Shown here piece after piece: positions 15,860 to 25,064 of a stretch of 64,000 nt of DNA (position 1 is the stretch's first letter; each line of letters opens with the position of its first letter). Both the position numbers and the translations under genes were made by a program. Source of the stretch: Pseudomonadota bacterium (lineage in GTDB: Bacteria > Myxococcota_A > UBA9160 > JADFDR01). The notes under the pieces were generated by a model. It ran no database searches. It had not been told where the DNA came from and saw only the letters and a list, made by a program, of their open reading frames with translations. The stretch lies in the NCBI GenBank assembly GCA_003353845.1, contig PIVT01000013.1, forward strand, positions 1 through 64,000, in the 5' to 3' direction.

Positions 15860-17785
15860 GTGAAGCAGAAAAGACTGGCATTGGGCCTCGCAGGCTGCGT
15901 CCTCGGGTTTACGCTTGCGGCACCCTGCATGGCTTCGCTCGAAGCGGATCAAGCGACTCGCGAAGTGGTAAATTCCAAGTACGCCATCCAGGACCGATGC
16001 ATGACCTGCCACGCACCTTCTGTGGAGGATGGTTCTCAGGCGGAAGGTCCTGTCGCCGAACGTTTTCACACTCCCGCACTCTTGAAGGCGCATCCCGTTG
16101 CGGAGTTGGGTTGTGCAGTCTGCCATGGCGGGAATCCCTTGGCTGCAGAGAAACAACTCGCCCACGGCCTCGGGGAGGGTGGAGAAACACCGCTCCTCAC
16201 GGGTCTTCACACGCAGAGCCGTTGCAGTCGTTGCCATCTAGATACGGAGCTTGCTGGCGCTGAATTCTTCCAGCGAGGGCTCTCGCTCATCGATGACCGT
16301 GCCTGCTTTGCTTGCCACGAGATGCCGGGTGAGGAACGACGCGAGCGCGTGGCTCCGACGTTGGAGAACATCGCGGCGAAAGTGCAACCCGAATGGATCA
16401 ATGGCTGGCTCATCGACCCGAGCTCTTACTTTTCGAGTGCCCGGATGCCCAATTATCAACTGACTGAGCGTCAAGCCAATGCCATTACGAGTTACCTCAT
16501 GTTGTCACTCTCCGAGGGTGTGCCCCAGGCCCCGGTCAAGGTTGCCGAGCCCGAGGCCAAACTCGATCGGGTAGAAGCCAGACGCCTGCTTAAACAATCG
16601 GCTTGTTTGGACTGTCATCGCATGCGCGGTACGGGGGGATCCCCAGGAATCCGAGCGCCAGATCTGAGTCGGATTGGAGACAAGGTGACGCTCCCTTGGC
16701 TCGTTGAGTGGCTGCAGGGCCCCCAACACCTGCAACCGGGAGCGGCGATGCCCGCCTTCCGCTTCAGCGAGGACGAAGCCCGCACGCTCGCGCGTTACCT
16801 CACCGCGACCTTTACCACACGGCACAAGGAAAGCTCGCCGGCGGCAAAGCAAGTCATCTTGGATCCCTCACTCACCCAAGAGGGGCAGGGGTTGGTCACC
16901 GGGCTGGGATGCATGAGCTGCCACGGCACACCCGGTGAGAATCTAAATTTTAAGATTGGTCCCGACCTACGGCATGTCGGGAATCGCAAAGTTCAGGGTC
17001 TCTACTGGCCGAGCATGGGGCAGGACTGGGACATGCACCTGGTGAGCTATCTGCGAACGAAAATTACGACCCCACGCGCCTTTGGCGAGACGCACATCAT
17101 GCCGAATTTTCGATTTGCTCCCGATGAGATAGAGGCCATCGTCGTCGCGCTCCTGAGTTTCGCGCACAATCCAGTTCCCGAGGCGTCGAGGTTCCAACTC
17201 GTAGCCGACGAGCCTGCGCTGCAACCGCCCACTGGCGAGGCGGCTGTGGTCTTGGAACGTTATCAATGTCTCCAGTGTCACGGGCTGCGCGGGCGCTTTG
17301 GCACGCTGGCTCCAGACCTCGGCTGGGAGGGTGACAAGGTGCACCGCGATTGGCTCACAGCCTTTTTGAAGGAGCCCTATCTCATTCGACCCTCGCTGGA
17401 TGCGCGCATGCCCGACTTTGGAATGACCGATGAGGAAGTTCAGATTGCCGCGGACTATATCGAAGCAACCTGGTGGGATGACGAAGTTCCCCCGGACCCC
17501 TTCGAAGGAAAACCTCCACCTCTTGCGCTTGTCGATCAAGGGCGGACGCTCTTCGAGGATGATTACTCCTGTCTCGATTGCCACCAAGTGGGAGACGAGG
17601 GAGAGGTAGACGGTCCCAATCTCAGCGACGTGGGCACTCGCTTACGACCGGGCTGGCTCTATCAATGGGTGCTCGACCCGCAGCGCTTCTACGAGAACGA
17701 TATGGATGACCCCGAAGCGACTCCGGAAGACGCGCTGGCCATCACCGCCTATCTGGTGACGCTTCGGGATAAGGCCGCCGACTGA
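15860..17785 (+). CDS. Eight-haem exported cytochrome c with tandem class I-like domains
   Basis: I chose GTG at 15860 because it is followed by a textbook signal peptide (KQKRLALGLAGCVLGFTLAA); the longer in-frame reading from 15680 adds 60 residues of poor character. The product has about 641 residues with eight C-x2-C-H motifs. Three are close together near the N-terminus. Then come five repeats of about 90-110 residues, each C-x2-C-H followed by a P-x-L/PxLxxxG pattern, a W-L helix and a MPxF methionine segment, the arrangement of mono-haem class I cytochromes. It is predicted periplasmic. No oxidase or dehydrogenase gene is adjacent, so its partners are unknown. Confidence 0.85.
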   Translation: MKQKRLALGLAGCVLGFTLAAPCMASLEADQATREVVNSKYAIQDRCMTCHAPSVEDGSQAEGPVAERFHTPALLKAHPVAELGCAVCHGGNPLAAEKQLAHGLGEGGETPLLTGLHTQSRCSRCHLDTELAGAEFFQRGLSLIDDRACFACHEMPGEERRERVAPTLENIAAKVQPEWINGWLIDPSSYFSSARMPNYQLTERQANAITSYLMLSLSEGVPQAPVKVAEPEAKLDRVEARRLLKQSACLDCHRMRGTGGSPGIRAPDLSRIGDKVTLPWLVEWLQGPQHLQPGAAMPAFRFSEDEARTLARYLTATFTTRHKESSPAAKQVILDPSLTQEGQGLVTGLGCMSCHGTPGENLNFKIGPDLRHVGNRKVQGLYWPSMGQDWDMHLVSYLRTKITTPRAFGETHIMPNFRFAPDEIEAIVVALLSFAHNPVPEASRFQLVADEPALQPPTGEAAVVLERYQCLQCHGLRGRFGTLAPDLGWEGDKVHRDWLTAFLKEPYLIRPSLDARMPDFGMTDEEVQIAADYIEATWWDDEVPPDPFEGKPPPLALVDQGRTLFEDDYSCLDCHQVGDEGEVDGPNLSDVGTRLRPGWLYQWVLDPQRFYENDMDDPEATPEDALAITAYLVTLRDKAAD

Positions 17786-17815
17786 AAAGGCAGCGCACGC
17801 CAATGGTGCGAGTGT

Positions 17816-20251
17816 TTAGATCTCCTTCGCTCGCCTTGATCGATTCTGTCTTAATAGGGTCAGGGTGAGCATGGCCGCGAAACTGAGGATCCACTGGCTG
17901 GGTTCGGGCACGCACTCGACGGGAGTCGAAAAGTCCTCCACGACATCCAGGGAGTCCGCGTTGACTCCATCGTTGGCGTACAGACCCATCCCGCGTTTTG
18001 CAAAACCCTCCCAGATCGAGCAGCGGTTGGCCGCTTCATAGTTGTTTAAATCGGCCAGCAAGAGGGCGTCTCGCGCATCCAGAAAACTGGGATTGCATGG
18101 CTGTAACTTGAGTGCATCCATGACGAGTTCCAGCGCGATATTATTGCCACCACTGCCGAAAGTCACATCGGAATCGAACCCATGAACCTCGACGAGATTC
18201 CAATACACTTCGAGTAACGCTGCCGCCCAGATTTCACCTCCGCCGTGTGGAAGATTGATCGCCGCGATGTCTTCATAGGTGAGAGGGTTGATGCCGAGAT
18301 CCGTGCTGTAAGGAAAATTGCGTAGCCCGGTCCCATTGAGGGGTTGTCCTAAAACGAATGTGCCAACCGGGCGTGAATCTGTGGCTGCGTGCGACGATTG
18401 AGTAAGCAATGCGATGCTCCAAAAGTCACTCCAGCCTTCACCCAGGGCGCCGCTCTGCTCAGACTCAAGGCAGCTCGCGTTTGCCCGTCCGCCAGTCAGC
18501 CGATTGGAAACACCGTGGCCATACTCATGAATGATGATCCCATTATCATAGGCGGCGTCGCGGTCGGGAAGGTCTTCCGTGTGGAGTCTTGCCACTACGC
18601 CGTTATCCAATTGAGCTCGAAGAAGATTGCCGTCTTCCTGCGTGATCAAAACAGAGGGAATCGAAATCGTAGGATCTGTACCTGCCATCCCATCAATAAT
18701 CCCCGGAACATTATTGGCGATGATGACCCCGATGGCGCCGGCCGCTTCGGCGTTGGCGACCTTGTCGACAAATAGGCAGATCCCCCGATCCACCAGGGCG
18801 ATCTTTCCGTTGATTTCGGAACTGTTCAAGATGGGTGAACATGCATCCGTGCTTGTATTCTCGGCACCTTCGACCACATCCAAGGCCGCCACAACCGTCC
18901 CTTGAATACCCGTTTCGGACAGCGCGGGACCAAAAGTGGCAGGGCGTGCTCCATAATCTCCGGCGATGGGCGCCGGGGACGTGACCGTCACAGTGGTCGG
19001 ATCATCGGTAAAAATTCCAAGATACATACCGGCTTCATCTCCATCGGGAGGTGTTGCAAAGGCTGCGTTTTCCCCGACCTCCGTATCGTGCACAAAGGTA
19101 TAAACAAAGTCGTCGGCGTCACCACCACGGCCGTAATTGTTGAGCTGGAAGTTCCCGGCGGCTTCGTTGAATCCATAGTGATAGTGCAGGTCATGATTCC
19201 AATTCACCCAATAGAAAACATTGGTAATCATCGCGTCCAGGGAGGCCCCTGCTAAGTCGAGAGGGAAATCGAAGACATGGTCTATTCCTCCCCTGGCCCA
19301 TTTCAGCCTCGATCCGTTGTCGTAATGAGCGGAGAGATTATTTCCAAAGGTTTGCCAATATTCTCCAGGCGCGACGCCATCTTCGTCATGCCAACCATAA
19401 GGGGAGGCCAGCGCATCGGCAGGGTCGTAGAGCAGTTGGCGACCCCCCGCATCGGGGTTTTCAACAGGATGAGGAAACACTCGATAGCTGTCGTTTGATA
19501 CCCAGTCACTTTGCGTCAGCAGCACTCCCGTTTCTGCATCGACGTTGAGTTCCCACCAGTGCTGTTTGCTGACTTCTCGCACTACGATATTCCAAACCAA
19601 GCGCAGGGTTCCATCATCGAGTTCGACGTACATGAGTGAAACAGGGATTGGATCGAGTGAGATTCCTCCTGTACTGAAGAGGAGTTTGCGTTCAAGATCA
19701 TCGAGAACTTCCAGTTGTCTGAAAGGTTCTTCGATCTTGAGTTGGAGTTCCGCAGCGATCTGTCGCAGTACTTCTTCGGGCGTGAGAACCGGGATGTCGC
19801 GAAGGTTCAGGTCCGGTTCTCGTGCAAACCGATCATGGGTGTTGAGGATGCGACCTTCGCGATTCACGTTCACCATAAAGTCCGCATTCCACACGCGGAT
19901 TCCATTCACGCGTTGGCGTAGCAGAATATGTGTGATCCCGGTGCGAGGTGATAGATACTGACCTTCAACACCGTAATCTTCAACATGGGAGCCGAGGGCA
20001 CGGGCACGTCCCAGGTGCTGGCCCCGCTTTCGCTCTCGGTCGAAGCGGTCCAAGGCAATGTCGGTGGGAGGCTTGCCAGAGGGTCCTGTGACGAAGCCAA
20101 TAACGGGTCGATTCGATTTAGGACCGGGTGCGCCTTCTCTGGCGCCGAGAACGGGAGCGGGGATCAGCGTGAAGAGGAGCAAAAAAACAAGGGAATAGCA
20201 TCGCTTGGTTTTCGGGACCCGGGACACTGGTTCTTCTGTTTTTTTGTACAT
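17816..20251 (-). CDS. M36 fungalysin-type metallopeptidase with PA domain and PEP-CTERM tail
   Basis: An 811-residue secreted zinc peptidase. Residues about 18-36 are a signal peptide and 60-245 an FTP-type propeptide with RQRVNGIRVWNADFMV. The M36 catalytic domain follows, interrupted by a protease-associated domain (about 450-555). The zinc site is HEYGH at 575-579, with the third ligand E605 in GEGWSDF. The last 31 residues read VPEPSQWILS, a hydrophobic helix and RQNRSRRAKE, a PEP-CTERM sorting signal for exosortase. The protein is therefore predicted to be sorted at the cell envelope or into extracellular material. Confidence 0.88.
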   Translation of the reverse strand: MYKKTEEPVSRVPKTKRCYSLVFLLLFTLIPAPVLGAREGAPGPKSNRPVIGFVTGPSGKPPTDIALDRFDRERKRGQHLGRARALGSHVEDYGVEGQYLSPRTGITHILLRQRVNGIRVWNADFMVNVNREGRILNTHDRFAREPDLNLRDIPVLTPEEVLRQIAAELQLKIEEPFRQLEVLDDLERKLLFSTGGISLDPIPVSLMYVELDDGTLRLVWNIVVREVSKQHWWELNVDAETGVLLTQSDWVSNDSYRVFPHPVENPDAGGRQLLYDPADALASPYGWHDEDGVAPGEYWQTFGNNLSAHYDNGSRLKWARGGIDHVFDFPLDLAGASLDAMITNVFYWVNWNHDLHYHYGFNEAAGNFQLNNYGRGGDADDFVYTFVHDTEVGENAAFATPPDGDEAGMYLGIFTDDPTTVTVTSPAPIAGDYGARPATFGPALSETGIQGTVVAALDVVEGAENTSTDACSPILNSSEINGKIALVDRGICLFVDKVANAEAAGAIGVIIANNVPGIIDGMAGTDPTISIPSVLITQEDGNLLRAQLDNGVVARLHTEDLPDRDAAYDNGIIIHEYGHGVSNRLTGGRANASCLESEQSGALGEGWSDFWSIALLTQSSHAATDSRPVGTFVLGQPLNGTGLRNFPYSTDLGINPLTYEDIAAINLPHGGGEIWAAALLEVYWNLVEVHGFDSDVTFGSGGNNIALELVMDALKLQPCNPSFLDARDALLLADLNNYEAANRCSIWEGFAKRGMGLYANDGVNADSLDVVEDFSTPVECVPEPSQWILSFAAMLTLTLLRQNRSRRAKEI

Positions 20252-20428
20252 CGCAAGGTCCTGAAGAGAGCTAATTCCCCGGGTGGAAAAGGTATGTGAC
20301 TGTGCCTGGGAGGATGAAAGATAGCACCGATCGTGTCTCCAAAATCGGGTTTGTCGAAGATAAAAACAAAACTGCTTGCAAACAGCAGCTTAAAGGACTG
20401 ATCCGCACATTCCTGTGGTTGAATTTTC

Positions 20429-20456
20429 TTGAATGTTCAATGGATAGCTTTATGAT
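20429..20456 (+). promoter_or_regulatory. Sigma-70-like promoter for the glycosyltransferase gene
   Basis: TTGAAT (20429-20434) and TATGAT (20451-20456) are spaced by 16 nt, close to the housekeeping consensus. Transcription would start near 20463, just before the GAGGA ribosome site and the ATG at 20477. The untranslated leader would be very short. Confidence 0.45.
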
Positions 20457-20476
20457 CGAAGGAGTGAGGAAAATAC

Positions 20477-21919
20477 ATGGAACGGTTACTCGATGTAAAA
20501 GTGGGTGCGCAGTCGGTGGAGCGCTTTGCCTCTTTGGTGGGCCCGGAGCGCGTTCGAGAGCTGATTGAAAAGGCTGAGGAACTCAGGCGTTTCAAGGGGC
20601 GGGCCTTTTGGACAATTAATTCGACGGCCGTTGGGGGAGGCGTGGCGGAAATGCTTCGGCCCTTGCTGGCCTATGTGCGGGGCTTGGGGGTTGATGTTCG
20701 CTGGTTGGTGATTGAAGGGGATGATGAATTTTTCCACATCACAAAGCGGTTACACCACGCTTTGCACGGTTCCAAAGGAGACGATTCTCCTCTTGAGGAG
20801 AATGAGCGCTTCGCCTACGAAAGAACGCTGGCAAGAAATTCTTCGGAACTGGTAAAGCGGGTTCGCAGCGGTGACTTTGTGGTGTTACACGATCCGCAGA
20901 CGGCCGGATTGGCACCGGCATTACTAGAGGCGGGTGCCGAAGTCGTGTGGCGCTGTCACATCGGTGCCGACCATGAAAATGAAGAGGTGGAGCGAGGGTG
21001 GTCTTTTCTTCGACCTTACCTGAAAGATGTCCCGGCCTTTATTTTCTCCCGGGAAGCTTATATCCCGGCGGAGTGCGATCACGGGAAGTCCACCATTATT
21101 CAGCCAAGCATCGATGCCTTCTCCGCCAAGAACCAGGAAATGGCTGACGAAACCGTATTGGCCATCTTGATGCAGGTCGGTCTGGTTGAAGGTCCCCCGC
21201 CAAAAACCTCTGAACCAGTGTTCTTGCTTGAAGATGGGTCACCGGGTCGAGTCGAGCGTGGGGCCGATTTGATCCGTCTGGGTCGGGCACCGCATCGCGA
21301 CACACCCTTGGTCTTACAGGTATCCCGTTGGGACCCCTTAAAAGACCATCTGGGTGTGATGAAGGGATTCACGAGGATGATTGAGAACCATCCTGCTCTC
21401 GATGTTCATCTTGTCCTGGCTGGCCCCAACGTGACTGCCGTGGCAGACGATCCCGAAGGAGGGCGGGTGTTTGACGAGGTCTTGAGTACCTGGCGCGCAC
21501 TTCCCCACGAACATCGGCGTCGAATTCATCTGGCCATGTTACCCACTACCGATGTCGAAGAAAATGCGGCCATTGTCAATGCTTTGCAGCGGCACGCGAG
21601 CGTGGTTGTGCAGAAAAGTTTGCACGAAGGCTTCGGCTTAACCGTTACCGAGGCGATGTGGAAGGCTAAGCCCGTGCTGGGTACGGCAGTGGGCGGCATA
21701 CAGGATCAGATTCAAGACTGTGTCAACGGTCGGCTTTTGAAAGACCCTTCGAACTTGGAGGCGTTTGCTGAAATCCTTTACGAGTTACTGCACGATCCCG
21801 AGGCCGCCGAATCCCTGGGTCGGCGGGCGCGCGAAAGCGTACTTGAAAAATATCTTGGAATGCGCCACATCAGTGAGTACATGGAGTTGTACCAGCGCAT
21901 GAACGGGCACGCTGAATAG
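20477..21919 (+). CDS. TreT-like trehalose synthase/glycosyltransferase family 4
   Basis: The 480-residue protein matches the TreT type, which transfers glucose from a nucleotide sugar to glucose to make trehalose. Seen: the GT-B N-domain with FWTINSTAVGGGVAEML (GGGV loop for the nucleotide sugar), VLHDPQTAGL near 135-144, and a C-domain with VSRWDPLKDHLGVM and LHEGFGLTVTEAM, whose E-x7-E is the GT4 donor motif. It is cytoplasmic. The substrate is inferred from family resemblance only. Trehalose would serve as osmolyte or reserve. The gene stands alone with its own promoter and ends 7 nt from the convergent neighbour. Confidence 0.82.
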   Translation: MERLLDVKVGAQSVERFASLVGPERVRELIEKAEELRRFKGRAFWTINSTAVGGGVAEMLRPLLAYVRGLGVDVRWLVIEGDDEFFHITKRLHHALHGSKGDDSPLEENERFAYERTLARNSSELVKRVRSGDFVVLHDPQTAGLAPALLEAGAEVVWRCHIGADHENEEVERGWSFLRPYLKDVPAFIFSREAYIPAECDHGKSTIIQPSIDAFSAKNQEMADETVLAILMQVGLVEGPPPKTSEPVFLLEDGSPGRVERGADLIRLGRAPHRDTPLVLQVSRWDPLKDHLGVMKGFTRMIENHPALDVHLVLAGPNVTAVADDPEGGRVFDEVLSTWRALPHEHRRRIHLAMLPTTDVEENAAIVNALQRHASVVVQKSLHEGFGLTVTEAMWKAKPVLGTAVGGIQDQIQDCVNGRLLKDPSNLEAFAEILYELLHDPEAAESLGRRARESVLEKYLGMRHISEYMELYQRMNGHAE

Positions 21920-21926
21920 CCAATCG

Positions 21927-22403
21927 TCAGGCGCTGATTCGATGCTCGAGACGCCCTTCAGCCCAAAGCAGAGCGTCGTCTTTTCCTTCAACAACCTCTA
22001 TGGGGTAGTTGGTTGGTGTGATATCCAGCAAGGTGTTCAAAACGAGTTGAAAGCCTCTGGTGTTCCCGACGCAAACCACGACACCCCGACAGTGCTGAGC
22101 TGTTTCCGAGCGATGTTGCATCTGCCATTTACCGAGTTGTTTCATGACTTTCATGTTTATGCTGTAGTGATCAATCACGATGACGTGAACGTAATCCTCT
22201 TTGCGTTGTACGAAGCTATCAAGAAAAGCTATGATGCTTTCCACTGATTCGGGAGAAAAGGGCCCTTTGATCGTGGTGCAGGGAATGGGCCAATTCGAAT
22301 CATCCGTTTCCAGTTCCAACAATGACACAACGCTCCTCCTCGCTTCTGTAACCCCAGGTACCAATTGTGTTTCATACACGGAGTGGTTTATCGTCAACTT
22401 CAA
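21927..22403 (-). CDS. SpoIIAA/STAS-like hypothetical protein
   Basis: I do not recognise a named family with certainty. The 158-residue protein alternates strands and helices like a SpoIIAA-like/STAS domain: DYVHVIVIDHYSINMKVMKQLGKW, then CRGVVVCVGNTRGFQLVLNTLL, then a final EGKDDALLWAEGRL helix. Such domains often act as anti-anti-sigma factors or membrane-associated signalling modules. It has no signal peptide. It lies convergent to the glycosyltransferase and divergent, by about 140 bp, from the GNAT gene. Function is open. Confidence 0.5.
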   Translation of the reverse strand: MKLTINHSVYETQLVPGVTEARRSVVSLLELETDDSNWPIPCTTIKGPFSPESVESIIAFLDSFVQRKEDYVHVIVIDHYSINMKVMKQLGKWQMQHRSETAQHCRGVVVCVGNTRGFQLVLNTLLDITPTNYPIEVVEGKDDALLWAEGRLEHRISA

Positions 22404-22542
22404 GACAAGGCTTTAATCTGAGGCGCGATTTCGTATTAAAAAAGGGTTTGGCTCTTTTAAAAGAAACGACACTTTAAGGTGCGACATTTGTTCGGAACAC
22501 CCCAAATCCATTCAAAATTATCGCAGCCTGGAGAGATGTGGT

Positions 22543-23556
22543 TTGTTGAAAAATCCTGAACTCAGCTTTCGCGCCTTGACGCTTGAGGATATTCCAGCGC
22601 TGCAAGTGTTGATGCGTCGCTGCTACGGGAAAAGCTACTTCGACGGCGTCTATTATGATGCCGAGGCACTGGGTTGCTTGATCTCTGAAGGGTTGCAGGT
22701 TTCGGCCATCGCGCTCAACGAGTCGGATGAAGTGGTGGCACATATCGGTTTGCGCAGACCCCGCGGCGGATGCACAGCAGATTCCACCATGGCCATTGTC
22801 GATCCGGACTATCGCTCTCGGGGCTTATTGGTCCAAGTGGGTGCGGCGATGAATCCCGCCTATGAGGAGCTAGAACTCTGTGGTCTCTATTTACAGGCAG
22901 TGACGGTTCATACCTTTACCCAGCGAGCGAGCTTGAAGGGAGGCAGCGGGGTGGTCGGTATATACCTCGACTATATTCCGCGCGGGATGACTTTCCTGGA
23001 AATCGATTCAGCCGCGAGCAGTACTCCCACTCCGGCCTTGATTATGTTGCAGCCATTGGGCCCGGCGCCCGAACGCGAAATTCAACTTCCACGACGGTAT
23101 GAAGATCAAATTCTGAGTGCCATCACGCAGTGTGGATTGCGGCGACAATCAGCCGAGTCGATACACCCCACTACTTTCTCAGGTCGTGGCACGGTGAGAA
23201 GAGAGCTGAAGTCGCGACAGCAAGTTTGCTATCTATGGGTAGAAGAAATAGGAACCGACAGCGTCGACCAGGTGAGGGAAGAGATACGCGGGCTGCCTCT
23301 CGATGAACTCAATGTCATCTACCTACAACTCCCACTAAATGCAGGCTCCCTCGACCAGACTATCGATCTTTTGCGGAGAGAAGGTTTCTTTTATGCAGGC
23401 TATCTCCCTGAATATGGGGGACTCGACTGGTTGACCCTGCAAAAGATCACGCACCCCCTTATCGACCGATCCAAGGTCATGTTGGCCGACGAGCACTGCT
23501 ACGAGCTATTGGATTTCATTATTCGAGACCAAGCTTCATTGAGGGAATCGCAATAA
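22543..23556 (+). CDS. GNAT-family acetyltransferase
   Basis: A 337-residue protein whose first half is a GNAT domain: FRALTLEDIPALQVLMRRCYG at the start, then TMAIVDPDYRSRGLLVQVGAAM, where the R-S-R-G-L-L loop matches the acetyl-CoA pyrophosphate-binding motif. The second half (about 190-337) resembles a second, degenerate acyltransferase half without that loop. The start is TTG 22543 with GGAGAG upstream. The acceptor is unknown. A clear terminator follows at 23608-23668. Confidence 0.72.
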   Translation: MLKNPELSFRALTLEDIPALQVLMRRCYGKSYFDGVYYDAEALGCLISEGLQVSAIALNESDEVVAHIGLRRPRGGCTADSTMAIVDPDYRSRGLLVQVGAAMNPAYEELELCGLYLQAVTVHTFTQRASLKGGSGVVGIYLDYIPRGMTFLEIDSAASSTPTPALIMLQPLGPAPEREIQLPRRYEDQILSAITQCGLRRQSAESIHPTTFSGRGTVRRELKSRQQVCYLWVEEIGTDSVDQVREEIRGLPLDELNVIYLQLPLNAGSLDQTIDLLRREGFFYAGYLPEYGGLDWLTLQKITHPLIDRSKVMLADEHCYELLDFIIRDQASLRESQ

Positions 23557-23607
23557 GCGAGGTATTGACGGCGAAGACGTGCTTCCCGTTTTCTTTAATA
23601 GAGAAAT

Positions 23608-23668
23608 GAGGGTGAGTTCTCTGTGTAAGGGACATGTCCCCAGCAGAGTTCTCACCCTCAAGCTTTTT
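23608..23668 (+). terminator. Rho-independent terminator after the GNAT gene
   Basis: GAGGGTGAG (23608-23616) pairs with CTCACCCTC (23651-23659). After two mismatches the pairing continues for five more bases (CTCTG with CAGAG), and the loop contains the palindrome GGGACATGTCCC. The stem is followed by AAGCTTTTT (T-run about 23664-23668). This is a good forward-strand terminator 52 nt after the GNAT stop. Confidence 0.7.
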
Positions 23669-23700
23669 AATTCATGTGGCCTGAAAAGCGGTGATTTAGC

Positions 23701-24042
23701 TTACTCTTTCATCGCTTCTTCGTTCAACGCTTCTTCGTCCAACGCACTCACTTCGGCAGTGACATTTCTCTGCGCTGAAGCGAGGGCATCCTGTACTTCC
23801 ATATTGCCGGGATCGTCCTGAAGCGCTTCGGTGCATGCCGGGATCGCATCTTCGTAGAATTCCTGCATGAATAGCTGTAGGCAACTCGCGACAGAATCAG
23901 GAATCGCAATCTCTCCTTCAGCGGAGACAGGGGGTAACGCGCCTTCGGCGTCAGATATTTGGGCCTGTTCTTGACTACCGCAGCCCAGGAATAATGTAGC
24001 AGCGACGATAACCATCATGAATACACTTGGTTTGGCTCTCAC
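23701..24042 (-). CDS. Small lipoprotein with a TPR-like helix pair
   Basis: A 113-residue protein with a lipoprotein signal (hydrophobic stretch ending LFLGC, cysteine at about 21), predicted to be lipid-anchored in the envelope. After an acidic linker, residues about 50-85 (LQLFMQEFYEDAIPACTEALQDDPGNMEVQDAL) look like one tetratricopeptide repeat. The tail is very acidic. The start codon is preceded by AAGGAGGA. Function is unknown. The 247 bp upstream, to the next gene, show nothing I can name. Confidence 0.6.
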   Translation of the reverse strand: MRAKPSVFMMVIVAATLFLGCGSQEQAQISDAEGALPPVSAEGEIAIPDSVASCLQLFMQEFYEDAIPACTEALQDDPGNMEVQDALASAQRNVTAEVSALDEEALNEEAMKE

Positions 24043-24289
24043 TGATTTATCCTCCTTGGTTGAATTGCTCAGGCAACGACACCGAGCATTCGCTCAGTGG
24101 TAATGCGTAGGAAACCAGGGGATTATACGTCAGCGGGAGGCATCGAGGTTGGGGAAAGCGCACTCTTGGGGAACTAGTTAGGAACGCCGTTTAGCCTGGG
24201 AGTGCTCTAGACCGGCTTTCCGGGCGTTTCAACGGATGGTTCGCCAAATGACTCCAGCGGGGTGGCGACTCCGGTGAATTTAGAGATGG

Positions 24290-24859
24290 CTATTTGGTCC
24301 AGGAACGAAGAATCAACTTGGTGTATTCGGATAGGGTAAGAAAGAAGGACTTCAGTTCAACGGAACTGATCAAGGAGTCCATCAGGGCAAATGGAAGTGC
24401 CGTTATATTCGGGCCGCGTCCGTATTCAATCATCCAGGAACCTGCCGTGATTTCCACACCCAGGCTCTGCCCCTTTTTCAGATAGCCACTATCGCCGGCG
24501 CGGCCGATGTTGAGTTCAATCTGATCCGATTCCAGATCATAGGTGCGTGTTTCCCCGCTGAGGAAGAAATCCCAGATCTGCATAAAGTTGTAACGGCCTG
24601 AAAACCCCGCAGTGCCTGCCGGGCAGCCAAAAATAATCAAGTACTCGTTGAGGCTGGCGTGGAGAAAGGTCATCTTGCCCAGCACCCCGCCGGCTCGGCT
24701 ACCAATCCAGCAACGCGGGTCTTTGGAAATGAGTTTCGGGTATTCGGCGTGTAGCTTCTCTCGAATCTGAGTAAACATCTCACCATTCTCAAGATCAGCT
24801 TCCAAGACTTCTTTGGCGACGCGGTGCAACACTTGTGGATCAATCTGCGTAGCCATCAC
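24290..24859 (-). CDS. Bacterial ERG2/sigma-1 receptor-like protein (C8 sterol isomerase family)
   Basis: The 189-residue protein is recognisably a member of the family of fungal ERG2 (sterol C8-C7 isomerase) and animal sigma-1 receptor. Seen: LHASLNEYLIIFG (66-78), FSGRY (86-90), WDFFLSGE (96-103), WMIEYGRG (142-149) and LPFALMDSLISS (155-166). Each aligns by eye with a sigma-1 block. The ligand-pocket residues of sigma-1 have counterparts here: Y73 (for Y103), F77 (F107), D97 (D126) and E145 (E172). The N-terminal transmembrane helix of the eukaryotic proteins is missing, so this form is soluble or peripheral. It may isomerise a sterol or other isoprenoid double bond. The start could be either of two adjacent ATGs. 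Confidence 0.82.
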   Translation of the reverse strand: MMATQIDPQVLHRVAKEVLEADLENGEMFTQIREKLHAEYPKLISKDPRCWIGSRAGGVLGKMTFLHASLNEYLIIFGCPAGTAGFSGRYNFMQIWDFFLSGETRTYDLESDQIELNIGRAGDSGYLKKGQSLGVEITAGSWMIEYGRGPNITALPFALMDSLISSVELKSFFLTLSEYTKLILRSWTK

Positions 24860-25064
24860 ATTTCCTCATTTTCCAATAGGATCAAGAATCTATCGCTTGG
24901 TTCTCTCGACTGTACCCTAGTTGGTGCTCACTTCGAAATGGCCCCGCTCGCGAAGCGTTGCAAAAGCAGAGATTCTTGGATTGGCTTCGATATCAAAAAT
25001 TGCGGTGTCATGGTACCTTTTGTTCGGTGTGGATGGCATTGTTAAGGATTGGGAGGGTAGGCGA

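Noticed and set aside
6415-17799. AAGGCAGCGCAC just after the stops of rnfB and of the octahaem cytochrome gene
   Set aside because: It has no dyad symmetry of note and could be chance; two copies are not enough.
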